A DNA stretch of 64,000 nt. It comes from Sandaracinaceae bacterium. GTDB taxonomy: Bacteria; Myxococcota_A; Polyangia; Polyangiales; Sandaracinaceae. Numbering within the stretch: position 1 is the stretch's first letter; every line of letters starts with the position of its first letter. Below are positions 34,770 through 45,030 of the stretch, piece by piece. The translations under genes were made by a program, and so were the position numbers. The notes below the pieces were generated by a model. That model saw only the letters and a program-made list of their open reading frames with translations, had not been told where the DNA came from and searched no databases. The DNA lies in NCBI GenBank assembly GCA_040218145.1, contig JAVJQK010000102.1, positions 1 to 64,000 on the forward strand, in the 5' to 3' direction.

Positions 34770-35234
34770 ATGTCACCGCCTCGCCCGCTCCCGGACAAGC
34801 TCTTCTTCCGCATCGGCGAGGTCGCCGACATCGTCGGCGTGAAGCCGCACGTGCTGCGCTACTGGGAGAGCGAGTTCAACGCGCTCAAGCCGATGAAGAC
34901 GCGCGGCTCGCATCGCCAGTACCGGCGCCGCGACGTGGAGCTCGCGATGCTCATCAAGCAGCTCGTGCACGACGAGGGCTACACGATCGCGGGGGCGCGA
35001 AAGCGCATGCGCGAGCTCGGCCACGATCGAAGCGGGGCGACCCTTCCGAAGAAGGCGTCGGCGGAGATGGAGCTGCGCGCGGCGCTGCTCGGCCTGCGCG
35101 AGGAGCTGGTCTCGCTGCTCGGCCGCCTCGACGCGATCGCGGCGGACGAAGAGAAGGAGGCCGATTCACCGCACGAAGTGACGGTCCATCGGGCCGTTCC
35201 CGTGAGCCGCGCGCGTCGCGACCGCGAGCGGTGA
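34770..35234 (+). CDS. MerR-family transcriptional regulator
   Basis: A 154 aa regulator. The N-terminal winged helix-turn-helix begins with FFRIGEVADIVGVKPHVLRYWE. SHRQYRRRDVELAMLIKQLVHDEGYTIAGARKRM follows, and then a helical dimerisation segment. No C-terminal effector-binding domain or metal-binding cysteines are seen. A MerR gene after ihfA is a conserved arrangement in many proteobacteria, where its target is not established. Confidence 0.9.
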   Translation: MSPPRPLPDKLFFRIGEVADIVGVKPHVLRYWESEFNALKPMKTRGSHRQYRRRDVELAMLIKQLVHDEGYTIAGARKRMRELGHDRSGATLPKKASAEMELRAALLGLREELVSLLGRLDAIAADEEKEADSPHEVTVHRAVPVSRARRDRER

Positions 35235-35242
35235 CGTTTCCC

Positions 35243-35270
35243 TTGCCAGGGGAGAGAATCCCGCTACGCT
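35243..35270 (+). promoter_or_regulatory. Candidate promoter of tRNA-Pro
   Basis: TTGCCA (35243-35248), 16 bp, TACGCT (35265-35270), 34 bp before the tRNA. Confidence 0.5.
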
Positions 35271-35304
35271 CGCGCTCCTCGGTTTCGGCCGAGGGTGATC
35301 CTCC

Positions 35305-35379
35305 CGGGGCGTAGCGCAGCCTGGTTAGCGCACCAGACTGGGGGTCTGGGGGTCGCTGGTTCGAATCCAGTCGCCCCGA
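35305..35379 (+). tRNA. tRNA-Pro (anticodon GGG)
   Basis: Cloverleaf with acceptor CGGGGCG/CGCCCCG, anticodon stem CCAGA/TCTGG around loop CTGGGGG (anticodon GGG) and T-loop TTCGAAT. The discriminator is A; CCA is not encoded. Confidence 0.95.
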
Positions 35380-35397
35380 CTAAGAGGAAGTTCGAAA

Positions 35398-35434
35398 GGC
35401 CGCGGGGCCCCCAGCTCCGCGGCCGACTTAATTT
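35398..35434 (+). terminator. Terminator after tRNA-Pro
   Basis: Stem GGCCGCGG (35398-35405) with CCGCGGCC (35417-35424), then GACTTAATTTT. A plausible intrinsic terminator for the tRNA transcript. Confidence 0.6.
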
Positions 35435-35438
35435 TGTT

Positions 35439-35650
35439 GGGAGGGGCTCTTCGATCCCCTCCCCCCCGCTGCGCCGGCGCAACGATGTTCGCTGCGGGCT
35501 GCGCCCTCCGCGAACATCGCTGCGCCGGCTCCACGGGGCCCCCCCTCCCGAGCTCGGGCGACTTCGTCGCCCGGGTCCCGCGCTACGCGCGTGAGCCACG
35601 CGGCTCGCGCTTTCGCTTCGCGAAAGCTGGCCGCCCGCTGCCGCGGGGGA
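35439..35650 (+). repeat. Dispersed intergenic element, copy B (core)
   Basis: The element opens with the hairpin GGGAGGGG/CCCCTCCC (35439-35463). It continues with a GCGCCGG-rich segment, GCGAACATCGCTGCGCCGGC, a run of GGGGCCCCCC, and then a block at 35566-35650. That block matches 60711-60795 at 84 of 85 bases. Inside it lies a 19 bp hairpin, GCTTTCGC/GCGAAAGC. No coding potential is apparent. It directly follows the tRNA-Pro terminator and runs into the 15 bp tandem array at 35681. Confidence 0.88.
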
Positions 35651-35680
35651 CTCGCTTCGCGTCGGACGGCGGTGGTCGTT

Positions 35681-35845
35681 CGCTTCGCTCGCTGTCGCTT
35701 CGCTCGCTTTCGCTTCGCTCGGCGTCGCTTCGCTCGGCGTCGCTTCGCTCGGCGTCGCTTCGCTCGGCGTCGCTTCGCTCGGCGTCGCTTCGCTCGCTGT
35801 CGCTTCGCTCGCCGTCGCTTCGCTCGCCGTCGCTTCGCTCGCGCC
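35681..35845 (+). repeat. 15 bp tandem array (11 units)
   Basis: Eleven units with exact 15 bp spacing share CGCTTCGCTC followed by GGCGT, GCTGT, GCCGT or similar. There are no spacers of the CRISPR type. The same CGCTTCGCTCG word builds the differently spaced array at 60816. The array ends about 110 bp before the surE start. Confidence 0.92.
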
Positions 35846-35957
35846 GGGGGGGCCGCTGCGGCTCGCGCTTCGGCCGCGAAAGTTGGGCGGCCGCTGCCGC
35901 GCCAGGGCCGGGGCTCGGGCGGATCGGGGGGCGGGTTTCGAGTATGCTCCGCGGCCC

Positions 35958-36737
35958 ATGGCGCGACCCCTCATCTTGATCTCGAACGACGACGGCGTGG
36001 CGGCGCAGGGCATCCGGGCGCTGCGGGAGGCGCTCTCGCCGCTGGCGGACCTGGTGGTGGTGGCGCCGGACCGGGAGCAGTCGGCGAACAGCCACTCGCT
36101 GACGCTGCATCGGCCGCTGCGACACCGGACGCTCGAGGAGCACGTGCACTCGGTGGACGGGACGCCGGCCGACTGCATCTACGTGGCGCTCTACCGGAAG
36201 CACTTCCTGCCGCGCTGGCCGGACCTGGTCGTGAGCGGCATCAACCACGGCTACAACCTCGGGACGGACATCTTCTACTCGGGCACGGTGGCCGCGGCCC
36301 GCGAGGCGGCGCTGCGCGGCATCCCGTCGATGGCCTTCTCGCTCGGGCCGCAGGGGTCGTTCGAGCGCGCGGCGGAGGCGGCGGCGCTGCTGGCCGCGAA
36401 GATGCTCGAGGCGCCGGGCACGGAGGAGGGCGAGCGCGGCGCGCTGCTCAACGTGAACTTCCCACCCCAGGCGCCCTTCGGGGGCGTGCGGGCCACGCGG
36501 CTCGGGCGGCGCGTCTATCTGGACGAGGTGGACGTGCGGCAGGATCCGCGCGGCAAGGAGTACTTCTGGATCGGTGGGCCGAAGGCGCACCACGAGCCGG
36601 TGGACGGCTCGGACACGGAGGCAGTGGACGCGGGCTTCATCAGCGTCACGCCGCTGAGCATCGACGCGACCGACGCCGACGACCTGGGCCTCGCGGCCTG
36701 GGTGGCGGGCCCGGGCGCAGGGGAGGGTGGAGAGTGA
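35958..36737 (+). CDS. surE: 5'/3'-nucleotidase SurE
   Basis: A 259 aa metal-dependent nucleoside monophosphatase (survival protein E). The metal-binding start [14 protein letters not shown] is followed by [22 protein letters not shown], and [25 protein letters not shown] is also present. The ATG at 35958 places NDDG at the usual distance from the N-terminus. Its stop overlaps the GTG start of apt, so the two nucleotide-metabolism genes are probably translationally coupled. Confidence 0.96.
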   Translation: MARPLILISNDDGVAAQGIRALREALSPLADLVVVAPDREQSANSHSLTLHRPLRHRTLEEHVHSVDGTPADCIYVALYRKHFLPRWPDLVVSGINHGYNLGTDIFYSGTVAAAREAALRGIPSMAFSLGPQGSFERAAEAAALLAAKMLEAPGTEEGERGALLNVNFPPQAPFGGVRATRLGRRVYLDEVDVRQDPRGKEYFWIGGPKAHHEPVDGSDTEAVDAGFISVTPLSIDATDADDLGLAAWVAGPGAGEGGE

Positions 36738-37264
36738 GCGACGATCGAATCGACATGCTGCGGGCCCACGTGCGCGACGTCCCGGACTTCCCCCAGGAGG
36801 GGATCGTGTTCAAGGACATCACGCCGCTGCTGGCCGCGCCGAAGGCGTTCACCGCGTGCCTGGACCTGTTCGCGGAGCGCTGGGCGGGCGAGCGCGTGGA
36901 CTCGGTGATCGGCATCGAGAGCCGAGGCTTCATCTTCGGGGCCGCGCTCGCGGCGCGGATGAGCGCGAGCTTCATCCCCGCGCGCAAGCCGGGGAAGCTC
37001 CCGCGCGAGACCGACCGGGTGGAGTACGCGCTCGAGTACGGGACGGACGCGCTGGAGCTGCACGCGGACGCGCTCGAGAAGGGGGAGCGCGTGGTCATCA
37101 TCGACGACGTCATCGCGACCGGAGGCACCGCGGCGGCGAGCCTCCAGCTCGCGCGGCGGCAGGGCGCCGAGGTGCTCGGCGTCGGCTTCGTGATCGAGCT
37201 CGGCTTCCTGAACGGCAAGGCCCGCCTCGACGGGACCGACGTCTACTCGCTGATCACTTATTGA
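36734..37264 (+). CDS. apt: Adenine phosphoribosyltransferase
   Basis: A 176 aa purine-salvage enzyme making AMP from adenine and PRPP. The 5-phosphoribosyl-pyrophosphate site is [14 protein letters not shown], and the hood region includes [14 protein letters not shown] and ARKPGKLP. The GTG at 36734 overlaps the surE stop codon by 3 nt and fits the family's usual N-terminus ([15 protein letters not shown] follows). Confidence 0.96.
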   Translation: MSDDRIDMLRAHVRDVPDFPQEGIVFKDITPLLAAPKAFTACLDLFAERWAGERVDSVIGIESRGFIFGAALAARMSASFIPARKPGKLPRETDRVEYALEYGTDALELHADALEKGERVVIIDDVIATGGTAAASLQLARRQGAEVLGVGFVIELGFLNGKARLDGTDVYSLITY

Positions 37265-37269
37265 AGCAG

Positions 37270-37698
37270 CTATAGAAGGTCGGCGTCCTCGTCGGTCATC
37301 AGGCCGCCGCCCTCGTCGTCGCCCTCTTCGGCCGGCGCCTCTCCGCCGCCCGTCTCCTCGGGCGGGCCGCGCGTCTCCTCGGGGCAGGCGTAGGCGCGCC
37401 CTCGTCCCCGGAAGTACGGCTCGCCGTTCGAGCGCTCGCGCTCCTCGGCCTGCTCGAGCACGACGTGGGTGCCGCCCATCGCGCCGGCCTTGTTGCGCAA
37501 GAGGATCGCCAGCTCGTCGCGCGAGCCAGGCATGGCCGCGTCCGGCGGGATGCCGATGCGGACGTCCCCGAGCAGGTTGCACCCGGTCGGCATGTCGACG
37601 TCCGACACGTTCTGCACCTGGGTGCCCTCGTCGGTGAGCACCACCCCGGTCGAGCAGCCCGCCAGCGCGAGCGCGATGAAGGTTCCGATCAGCCGCAT
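37270..37698 (-). CDS. DUF4156-like lipoprotein
   Basis: A 142 aa lipoprotein with lipobox LAGC near residue 14. The central part (GCNLLGDVRIG ... LAILLRNKAGAMGGTHVVLEQ) fits the DUF4156 family of small envelope lipoproteins of unknown role. The C-terminus is a Glu/Gly/Pro-rich tail. The start at 37698 is preceded by GGGAGGA. It is convergent with apt, with 5 bp between them. Confidence 0.75.
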   Translation of the reverse strand: MRLIGTFIALALAGCSTGVVLTDEGTQVQNVSDVDMPTGCNLLGDVRIGIPPDAAMPGSRDELAILLRNKAGAMGGTHVVLEQAEERERSNGEPYFRGRGRAYACPEETRGPPEETGGGEAPAEEGDDEGGGLMTDEDADLL

Positions 37699-37810
37699 GC
37701 GTCCTCCCGAGGGCGAGCCTATCAGCACGGGACAGAGATGCGCGCGATGGATCGCCGAGCGCGCGCGGCGGCCCGTGCGGAGCGGGGCGCCCGTGCCATG
37801 CTGCTCCGCC

Positions 37811-38302
37811 ATGTCGCCGGCGATCGAAGTGCTGCATCGCGATCCGACCCTCGTCATCTGCGCGCGAGGGCCGTTGATGGTGGCGAACTGGTGGGAGGCG
37901 CCGAGCGAGGCGCAGATGCGCCTGCTCCAGGGGCTCGCCGACGCGCGCGAGCCGCGTTTTCCGGGGGGCACGGCCTACGCCCAGTTCGTCCTGGCCGGGA
38001 CGCCGAGCTTCTCGCCGGACGTCCGGAAGCGGGCGGAGGAGCTGACGACCCAGCACTTCTCGCTGGGCATCGCCCACGTGATCGAGATGGGCGGGCTGGC
38101 CGGCGCCGCGGTGCGCGCGTTCCTCGGCGGGCTGCTGCTCCTGACGCGCGGCAGCAAGCCGATGAAGGTCTTCGCCGAGTCGGCGCCCGCCGCAGACTGG
38201 ATGGCGCGATGTCTGCGGATGGGCGGGGAGCCGGGGTGGTCGACCGACGACGTCCTCGCGCTGCGTGAGCGCGCGGCGCGCGAGCGACCCGCGTCGGTTT
38301 GA
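37811..38302 (+). CDS. Conserved-looking protein of unknown function
   Basis: A 163 aa cytoplasmic protein that I cannot assign. The alternation of strands and helices (VLHRDPTLVICARGPLM, then AQFVLAG, HVIEMGGLAGAAVRAFL, MKVFAESAPAADWMA) resembles a STAS-like fold: an ATLAS-type beta-alpha pattern with a final helix carrying AAxWMA. This is only a fold impression. There is no signal peptide. It ends one or two bases from the convergent tRNA-Arg gene. Confidence 0.65.
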   Translation: MSPAIEVLHRDPTLVICARGPLMVANWWEAPSEAQMRLLQGLADAREPRFPGGTAYAQFVLAGTPSFSPDVRKRAEELTTQHFSLGIAHVIEMGGLAGAAVRAFLGGLLLLTRGSKPMKVFAESAPAADWMARCLRMGGEPGWSTDDVLALRERAARERPASV

Positions 38303-38303
38303 G

Positions 38304-38377
38304 CACTCCCGAGAGGATTCGAACCTCTGACCAATGGCTTAGGAAGCCACTGCTCTATCCATCTGAGCTACGGGAGC
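38304..38377 (-). tRNA. tRNA-Arg (anticodon CCT)
   Basis: Cloverleaf on the minus strand with acceptor GCTCCCG/CGGGAGT (first pair G-U), anticodon loop TTCCTAA giving CCT, and T-arm AGAGG/CCTCT with TTCGAAT. It decodes AGG. CCA is not encoded. Confidence 0.93.
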
Positions 38378-38494
38378 GAGGAACCGGCGTATAGCATGCA
38401 CGGAGCCGCGGCTCATGAGGCGCGCGCATTTCACGCGCCGCCAGGTCAGGAGAAATTAGCGGAACCGCGCCGGCTTCCTCGGCACCATGAGCGC

Positions 38495-39664
38495 ATGGCC
38501 CGCTCTCGAACCCACTGGCTCGCCCTCCTCCTCGCCTCCTGCCTCTGCGCGTGCACCGGCACCGTCGAGGGCGAAGGCGACGCCGCGCTCCGCGATGGGG
38601 GGCGCGCGCGAGCCGACGGCAGCACGCCGACGCGCGACGGCGGCGAGGCGACGCCCGACGGCGAGGTCCCGCGCGACGACGCCGGGCCGATGGCGGACGC
38701 GGGCCCGGGCGAGGGCTGGCTCCGCGATCGCTACCCCGGAGACGAGGGCATCGCGGACGATCCGGCGGTGCTCTTCCACGACGACTTCGAGGCCGGCTGG
38801 GGCCGCTGGGATCGGCCGACGGCCGACACGCGCTACCTGCACCTGGAGTCCGGCCCAGAGGCGCACGCGGGCGAGCGATACCTGCGCTCGACCGTCACCG
38901 TCGCCGACCTCGCCGACGACATGTACATCTCCTCGTCGACCCACGTGCGGCACGCGCCGGTGGACGAGATCTGGTGGCGGGTGCACGTCCGCTTCCCCGT
39001 CCTCGCCGCGAACCCGCATCACTGGATGCGCTTCTCCGCCGGCGACGAGACCTGGGGCTCGAGCGGGCGCGCCAACACGGTGCCGCCCGGGGACCGCGGC
39101 TTCTGGTTCGACTTCGACGCGAACACCGCCGACCAGTTCAACTTCTACGCGTACTGGCACCAGATGCGCTCAGGCCGCTGCAACGACGGGAGCACGACGC
39201 CCGGCTGCGACGGCGACCAGGGCACGACCTATCACTACGGCAACGTCTTCCGTCCGCCGGACCAGACGCCCTTTCCCCGCGACCGCTGGTTCTGCATCGA
39301 GATCCACGCGCGCGCGAACACGCCGGGGGTGCAGGACGGGGAGCTGAGCTTCTGGATCGACGACGCGCCGGTCGGCGACTACCGCCCGGGTCACCCCGAC
39401 GGGACCTGGCTCCGAGACCAGTTCCACACGGGCGGCTGCGAGTTCAGCGCCTGCACGCCGCCCGCGCCGTTCGAGGGGTTCGACTTCCGCACGAGCGAGG
39501 ACGTCGACTTCCGCGAGCTGTTCCTCGACGCCTACTACGAGCGGGACTCGAACCGGCGGCGGCGCGAGCAGATGGAGGCGATGGGGCTGACCGTCTCCGA
39601 CGAGCACACCATCCTCTACGACGACGTGGTCATCGCCACCGAGCGCATCGGCTGCCGGCGCTGA
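38495..39664 (+). CDS. Exported lipoprotein, possible beta-jelly-roll polysaccharide-binding protein
   Basis: A 389 aa lipoprotein: signal peptide LALLLASCLCAC with the lipid-acceptor cysteine near residue 20, then an Asp/Gly/Arg-rich linker to about 75. The remaining about 300 residues start with DDFEAGWGRWD and include WWRVHVRFPV, WMRFSAGDETWG and RWFCIEIHARANTPG. This pattern resembles concanavalin-like (polysaccharide lyase) jelly rolls. No catalytic residues could be assigned, so a carbohydrate role is inference. It ends one base from the convergent phosphatase gene. Confidence 0.65.
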   Translation: MARSRTHWLALLLASCLCACTGTVEGEGDAALRDGGRARADGSTPTRDGGEATPDGEVPRDDAGPMADAGPGEGWLRDRYPGDEGIADDPAVLFHDDFEAGWGRWDRPTADTRYLHLESGPEAHAGERYLRSTVTVADLADDMYISSSTHVRHAPVDEIWWRVHVRFPVLAANPHHWMRFSAGDETWGSSGRANTVPPGDRGFWFDFDANTADQFNFYAYWHQMRSGRCNDGSTTPGCDGDQGTTYHYGNVFRPPDQTPFPRDRWFCIEIHARANTPGVQDGELSFWIDDAPVGDYRPGHPDGTWLRDQFHTGGCEFSACTPPAPFEGFDFRTSEDVDFRELFLDAYYERDSNRRRREQMEAMGLTVSDEHTILYDDVVIATERIGCRR

Positions 39665-39665
39665 A

Positions 39666-41735
39666 TCACTCCACCGCGCCGAGATCGAAGCGGTCGATCG
39701 TCTCCCCGGTGCGGGAGACGACCCGCGCGCGCGCCGCGTCGCCGTCGATGTTGATGAGCACGAAGTGTTGCCGCGCGTCGAAGGCGGCGACGTCGCTCGC
39801 CCACGGCACCTCGCGGGCCTGGGCGTAGTAGGGCGCGCCCGCGCCGCCGCTGATGATCTGCCAGAGCGGCCGCTCGAGGCCGTCGACGAGCCCGCCGTGC
39901 ACCCGCGTGCGGCTGTAGTTGTGCTCGTCGCCGTGAAAGACGGCCGCGACCCCGTGCTCGGAGAGGACGCGGAAGAAGCGGTCCCGGCGGGCGACCATCT
40001 CGGGGTGACGCCCCTCCCACCACATGCCGTCCTGCACGTGGCCGCCGTTGGGGAAGCCGGGCTCGTGGGTGAAGACGAAGAGGTGGCGCTGGCCCCGCTC
40101 CCGCGCCGCGGCGAGATCGGCCTCGAGCCACGCGAGCTGCGTGTCGTCGATCCAGCCCTCGCCCTGGCCTCGATCCGCGGCGGGGTGGTCGTCCCGCCAG
40201 AAGTGCGACCGCCAGAAGTAGTTCGTGTTGACCACCGCGAGGTGCGCGGGGCCCGCGTCGAAGGAGTAGACGTTCTCGGTGTACGGGGGCGCGCCCTCGG
40301 GCGCCGAGGGGCCGTTGTCCGGGTTCACGAAGCGCTCTCCGAAGAGGGCCTCCATGCTGGTCGGGCTCACCGCGCCCACCGCCCAGCCGGGCGTCCAGTA
40401 CTCGATGAGCGCCTCGTGGTTGCCCATCGCCTCGTAGATCGGCATCGACGCCGCAACGGGCTCGGTCGCCTTCTGCCACGCGCGCAGCTCGTAGCGCACC
40501 GACCCGGCGTGGGTGCGGTAGCCGTCGATGAGGTCGCCGACGAAGACCGTGAAGCGCGCCCCCTCGCGCAGCGCGCCGAGCATCAGGTCGCCCAGCACCT
40601 GCCGGTTGGTGCCCGCGTACTGCTCGTCCGCGGTGCCGAGCCCGCTGCGGCTGTCGCTCATGACCGCGAAGCGGACGGCGGTGTCCTCGTCGGGAGCCGG
40701 CCACGTCGCGAAGGTGGCGCTCCGCCCGAGAGAGATGCGCCCGCGACCGTCGGCGACGAGCGGCAGGTAGCGGTAGCGCGTGCCCGGGGTCAGACCGGTC
40801 AGCGACAGCTCGTGCCGGGTGCTCACGTCGCCCCGGGCCTGGCGGACGCGGCCGCCCTCGCGGCGCAGGGCCACGAGCGCCGCCGTCGGGACGTCGGTCT
40901 CGAAGCTGATCGTCGCGCTCTCGTGATCGACGCGGTCGACGAAGGGCCCGAGCACCACCGTCGGCAGCTGCGCCAGCTCGCTCTCCGCCGTGCAGGGGAG
41001 GGGGGCGCAGCTGAACGCGGTGCGGCCGTCGTGGACGCGGGTCGTGCCGTGGCTCGGGTCCAGGGCCTCGACGCGCCAGCGGAGCAGGCCGTGGCCGCGG
41101 GTCAGGGTCCGCCCGACGTCGTACTGCTCCCGCAGCAGCCCTCGCAGATCGAAGCGCACGGTGTGCGCGCCCTCCTCGATCGCGAGATCCGTCGACACGC
41201 GCCGGAGGCGGGCGAGGGCGAACGGATCCTCCGGCACCTCCGCGCCGTAGTAGACGCTCACCGCGGGCACGGCGCGGGTCACCGCGAACCGCACCGTGAC
41301 CGTCCCGTCCGCGTCGATCGTGGCCCGCGGCGCGCGTCGGAACAGGCGCGGGTTGACCGTCGCGCGCGGCCCGCGCTCGGCGGGCTCGGGCTCCTCCACG
41401 AGCGCGCGGGTGTCCATCTCGCCCGGCGTCACCTGCGGGCCCGTCGGCGTCTCGTCGGCGAGCTCCTCCGGCTCGGCTCCGTAGTCGGGGGGCCCCTCGA
41501 AGCGGCTCGGATCCGCCGACGCGACGAGCGCCCGGCGCAGCTCGTCGATCAACGCGTCGTCGAACGGCGCAGGAGTCGAGAGCGCGTCCAGCGGCGAGAG
41601 CGGGCCGTCGGGGGAGGAGGCGCTCCCCTCCGCTTCCGTCGCTCCGGGACCGCCTCGCGGCGTGCGCGCGGGGGCGCGGTCGTCGCAGGCGCCGAGCGCG
41701 AGGAGGGCGAGGCCGAGGGAGGCGGAGAGGCGCAT
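39666..41735 (-). CDS. Purple acid phosphatase-like lipoprotein
   Basis: A 689 aa exported protein, lipobox LGAC near residue 17, with a long linker to about 170. An Ig/Fn3-like domain (ending near SLTGLTPGTRYRYLPL) precedes a calcineurin-type phosphatase domain. That domain has AVMSDSRSG, FVGDLIDGYR, AMGNHEAL, FTHEPGFP and FHGDEHNYSR. This order matches purple acid phosphatases and related phosphodiesterases. The first motif has DSR where many enzymes have DxH, so metal binding at site one may differ. The start ATG at 41735 gives the signal peptide at the N-terminus. Confidence 0.85.
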   Translation of the reverse strand: MRLSASLGLALLALGACDDRAPARTPRGGPGATEAEGSASSPDGPLSPLDALSTPAPFDDALIDELRRALVASADPSRFEGPPDYGAEPEELADETPTGPQVTPGEMDTRALVEEPEPAERGPRATVNPRLFRRAPRATIDADGTVTVRFAVTRAVPAVSVYYGAEVPEDPFALARLRRVSTDLAIEEGAHTVRFDLRGLLREQYDVGRTLTRGHGLLRWRVEALDPSHGTTRVHDGRTAFSCAPLPCTAESELAQLPTVVLGPFVDRVDHESATISFETDVPTAALVALRREGGRVRQARGDVSTRHELSLTGLTPGTRYRYLPLVADGRGRISLGRSATFATWPAPDEDTAVRFAVMSDSRSGLGTADEQYAGTNRQVLGDLMLGALREGARFTVFVGDLIDGYRTHAGSVRYELRAWQKATEPVAASMPIYEAMGNHEALIEYWTPGWAVGAVSPTSMEALFGERFVNPDNGPSAPEGAPPYTENVYSFDAGPAHLAVVNTNYFWRSHFWRDDHPAADRGQGEGWIDDTQLAWLEADLAAARERGQRHLFVFTHEPGFPNGGHVQDGMWWEGRHPEMVARRDRFFRVLSEHGVAAVFHGDEHNYSRTRVHGGLVDGLERPLWQIISGGAGAPYYAQAREVPWASDVAAFDARQHFVLINIDGDAARARVVSRTGETIDRFDLGAVE

Positions 41736-41812
41736 CGCGCGAAGCGTCGCCGAGCGAGCCCTCCCGAGCAACGCCTTGCAGCGCCGCCGGGCTTCCGGCA
41801 GAACCTGAAGTC

Positions 41813-42910
41813 GTGCCGTCTCGCCTCCGCCTCGCCGTGATCTCGTCCGCCGCGCTCGCCCTGGCGCTGGCCCTCGCACTGCCCGGGTGCCGCTCCGCCG
41901 ATCTGTCCCCGTCCGACGCCCCGTCCCCCGACGGCGCGGTCCGGGTGGTCGAGCCTGCCGCCCCGGACGCGGGCGTCGAGCCCGACGCGTTCGTGCCGCC
42001 CGTCGACGAGCCGAGCGTGCGCATCGATTCGCCGAGCGACGGCGCGGTCTTCGTGCAGGACGAGATCGTCGAAGGGGACTGGGCGGCCCGCGTGACCTTC
42101 TCGGTGAGCGCGAGCGACGTCGCGCGCGTCGACGTCTGGGCCGACGACGACTTCTTGCTCGGCGACGTCGTCGACGGCGCGCTCACCTACTGGTTCCGCG
42201 GCGAAGGTCTGCGCCGCATCGCGGCCATCGGCTACGACGCGGCGGGCGTGGAGCTCGCGCGCGACGAGATCACCCTGACCGTCGAGCCGCCCGGCGACAC
42301 CTCCTGTCACGCGATGCTCGACGCGCTCGGCGTCGACTGGGAGGCGGCCGGGCCGACCCGCGGCATCGCGGACCCGGTGCGCGTCCAGCCCGTCATCAAC
42401 GGCGTCGCCTTCCGCTACGTCAGCCGCTCGGAGCCGACCGCGATGCTCATGGACTGCGAGCTCGCGATCCGCCTCTCGCGCCTGACCGAGGTCATCCTCC
42501 CCTACGGCATCGACGAGCTGATCCACATCGGCATCTACAACTACCGCTGCATCGGCGGCGGCGACCCCGACAGCGGGACCTGCACCCCGAGCCAGCACGC
42601 GTATGCGCGCGCGATCGACATCCACGCCTTCGGGCTCGCCGGCACGGGCGACACCTACAGCACCGAGACCGACTGGGTGATCACGCGACGCGCGGACGAG
42701 TGCCCCATCGACGCCACCGGTGACAAGGACCGCATCCTCAAGGAGATCGCGTGCACGATGTGGGCGGAGGGCATCTTCCAGATCGTGCTCACGCCGAACT
42801 ACAACGCGGCCCATCGGAACCACTTCCACGTCGATCTGAGCGAGGGCTCGATGTACCTCGGCCAGGGCGTGAGCGGGCTCGATCCGCTGGTGGACGGCCT
42901 CGGGCACTGA
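41813..42910 (+). CDS. Lipoprotein with extensin-like/M15-type C-terminal domain
   Basis: A 365 aa lipoprotein (GTG start, lipobox LPGC with Cys26). After a linker comes an Ig-like domain (about 65-160). The C-terminal domain has HAYARAIDIHAF and, later, NHFHVDLSEG, the spacing seen in extensin-like C-terminal (M15-related) domains, where His and Asp bind zinc. It may act on peptidoglycan cross-links, which is inference. Divergent from the phosphatase gene by about 77 bp. Confidence 0.8.
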   Translation: MPSRLRLAVISSAALALALALALPGCRSADLSPSDAPSPDGAVRVVEPAAPDAGVEPDAFVPPVDEPSVRIDSPSDGAVFVQDEIVEGDWAARVTFSVSASDVARVDVWADDDFLLGDVVDGALTYWFRGEGLRRIAAIGYDAAGVELARDEITLTVEPPGDTSCHAMLDALGVDWEAAGPTRGIADPVRVQPVINGVAFRYVSRSEPTAMLMDCELAIRLSRLTEVILPYGIDELIHIGIYNYRCIGGGDPDSGTCTPSQHAYARAIDIHAFGLAGTGDTYSTETDWVITRRADECPIDATGDKDRILKEIACTMWAEGIFQIVLTPNYNAAHRNHFHVDLSEGSMYLGQGVSGLDPLVDGLGH

Positions 42911-42936
42911 CCCGCGCCCCGGGCGAGACGAGCGCG

Positions 42937-44272
<1,336 letters not shown>

Positions 44273-44275
44273 GCC

Positions 44276-44962
44276 TCAGGCGCGGCGCGAGCGGATCACG
44301 TCCATGATCGGCTCGGCGCCCTCGGCGCGGTCGAAGGGCGTCATCCCGACGCCCCGCTTCTGCGCCGCGTCCATGACGCTCTGTCCATAGGGCAGGTCCG
44401 CGCCCCAGAGCGCCTTGACCACGTCGGGGCTCAGGGGCGCCAGCAGGTCCACGAGGGTCGCGGGCTCGATGGCCGGGAAGCTCGCGGCGTCGATCAGGAC
44501 CATCGCGGGCGCGATCTGGGAGAGCCGCGACTCGAGCTGCGCCTGGTCCTCGGCCGGGACCGCGCTCATCACGGAGGGTCCCAGCGCGGCCTTGAGCTGC
44601 TCGGAGAGCTCACGCCCGCTCGAGAGCACGAACACGGGCAGCACCTCGTCGCTCACCACGAGGTTGCGGGTCCGCTCGTCGTGCCGGCTCGGCCGCTTCC
44701 GCGGCGCGCGCTCGGGCGCGATCGTGGCCAGCATCGCCTCGAGCTGACCCAGCATCATCGCCGTGTCCTCTTGCCCCACGCGCTCGACCAGGCGCGTCTT
44801 GAGCGGACCGCGGACGAGCGCGAGCACGTCGCGGTGCTCGGTGGGCAGCGTGCCGCCCGCGTCCTGGAGCGCCTCGAAGAACACCGTGGACGCGGTGGAG
44901 GGGTGCAGCACGCCCTCCAGCGTCTCGCGGATCAGTCGAATCTCGGGCGCTTCCCTCGGCAT
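44276..44962 (-). CDS. Atypical receiver-like protein of unknown function
   Basis: A 228 aa protein. The N-terminal about 95 residues are helical. The C-terminal about 125 residues have the rhythm of a response-regulator receiver: PVFVLSSGRELSEQL, a central MVLIDAASFPAI with one aspartate, later VVKALWGADL and GVGMTPFDRA. The acidic pair normally following strand 1 is missing (SSG), so phosphorylation is doubtful. It follows the biotin-carboxylase-like gene by 68 bp on the same strand. A link between the two is only suggested by position. Confidence 0.6.
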   Translation of the reverse strand: MPREAPEIRLIRETLEGVLHPSTASTVFFEALQDAGGTLPTEHRDVLALVRGPLKTRLVERVGQEDTAMMLGQLEAMLATIAPERAPRKRPSRHDERTRNLVVSDEVLPVFVLSSGRELSEQLKAALGPSVMSAVPAEDQAQLESRLSQIAPAMVLIDAASFPAIEPATLVDLLAPLSPDVVKALWGADLPYGQSVMDAAQKRGVGMTPFDRAEGAEPIMDVIRSRRA

Positions 44963-45030
44963 GCTCGCGACGCTCACGGTACCACGCGGCGTCGTCGGAG
45001 CCCGCAAAACGGGTGCGCGTCGGGGACGGC

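Noticed and set aside
35681..35845. CRISPR array
   Set aside because: Units are 15 bp with no spacers and there are no cas genes.
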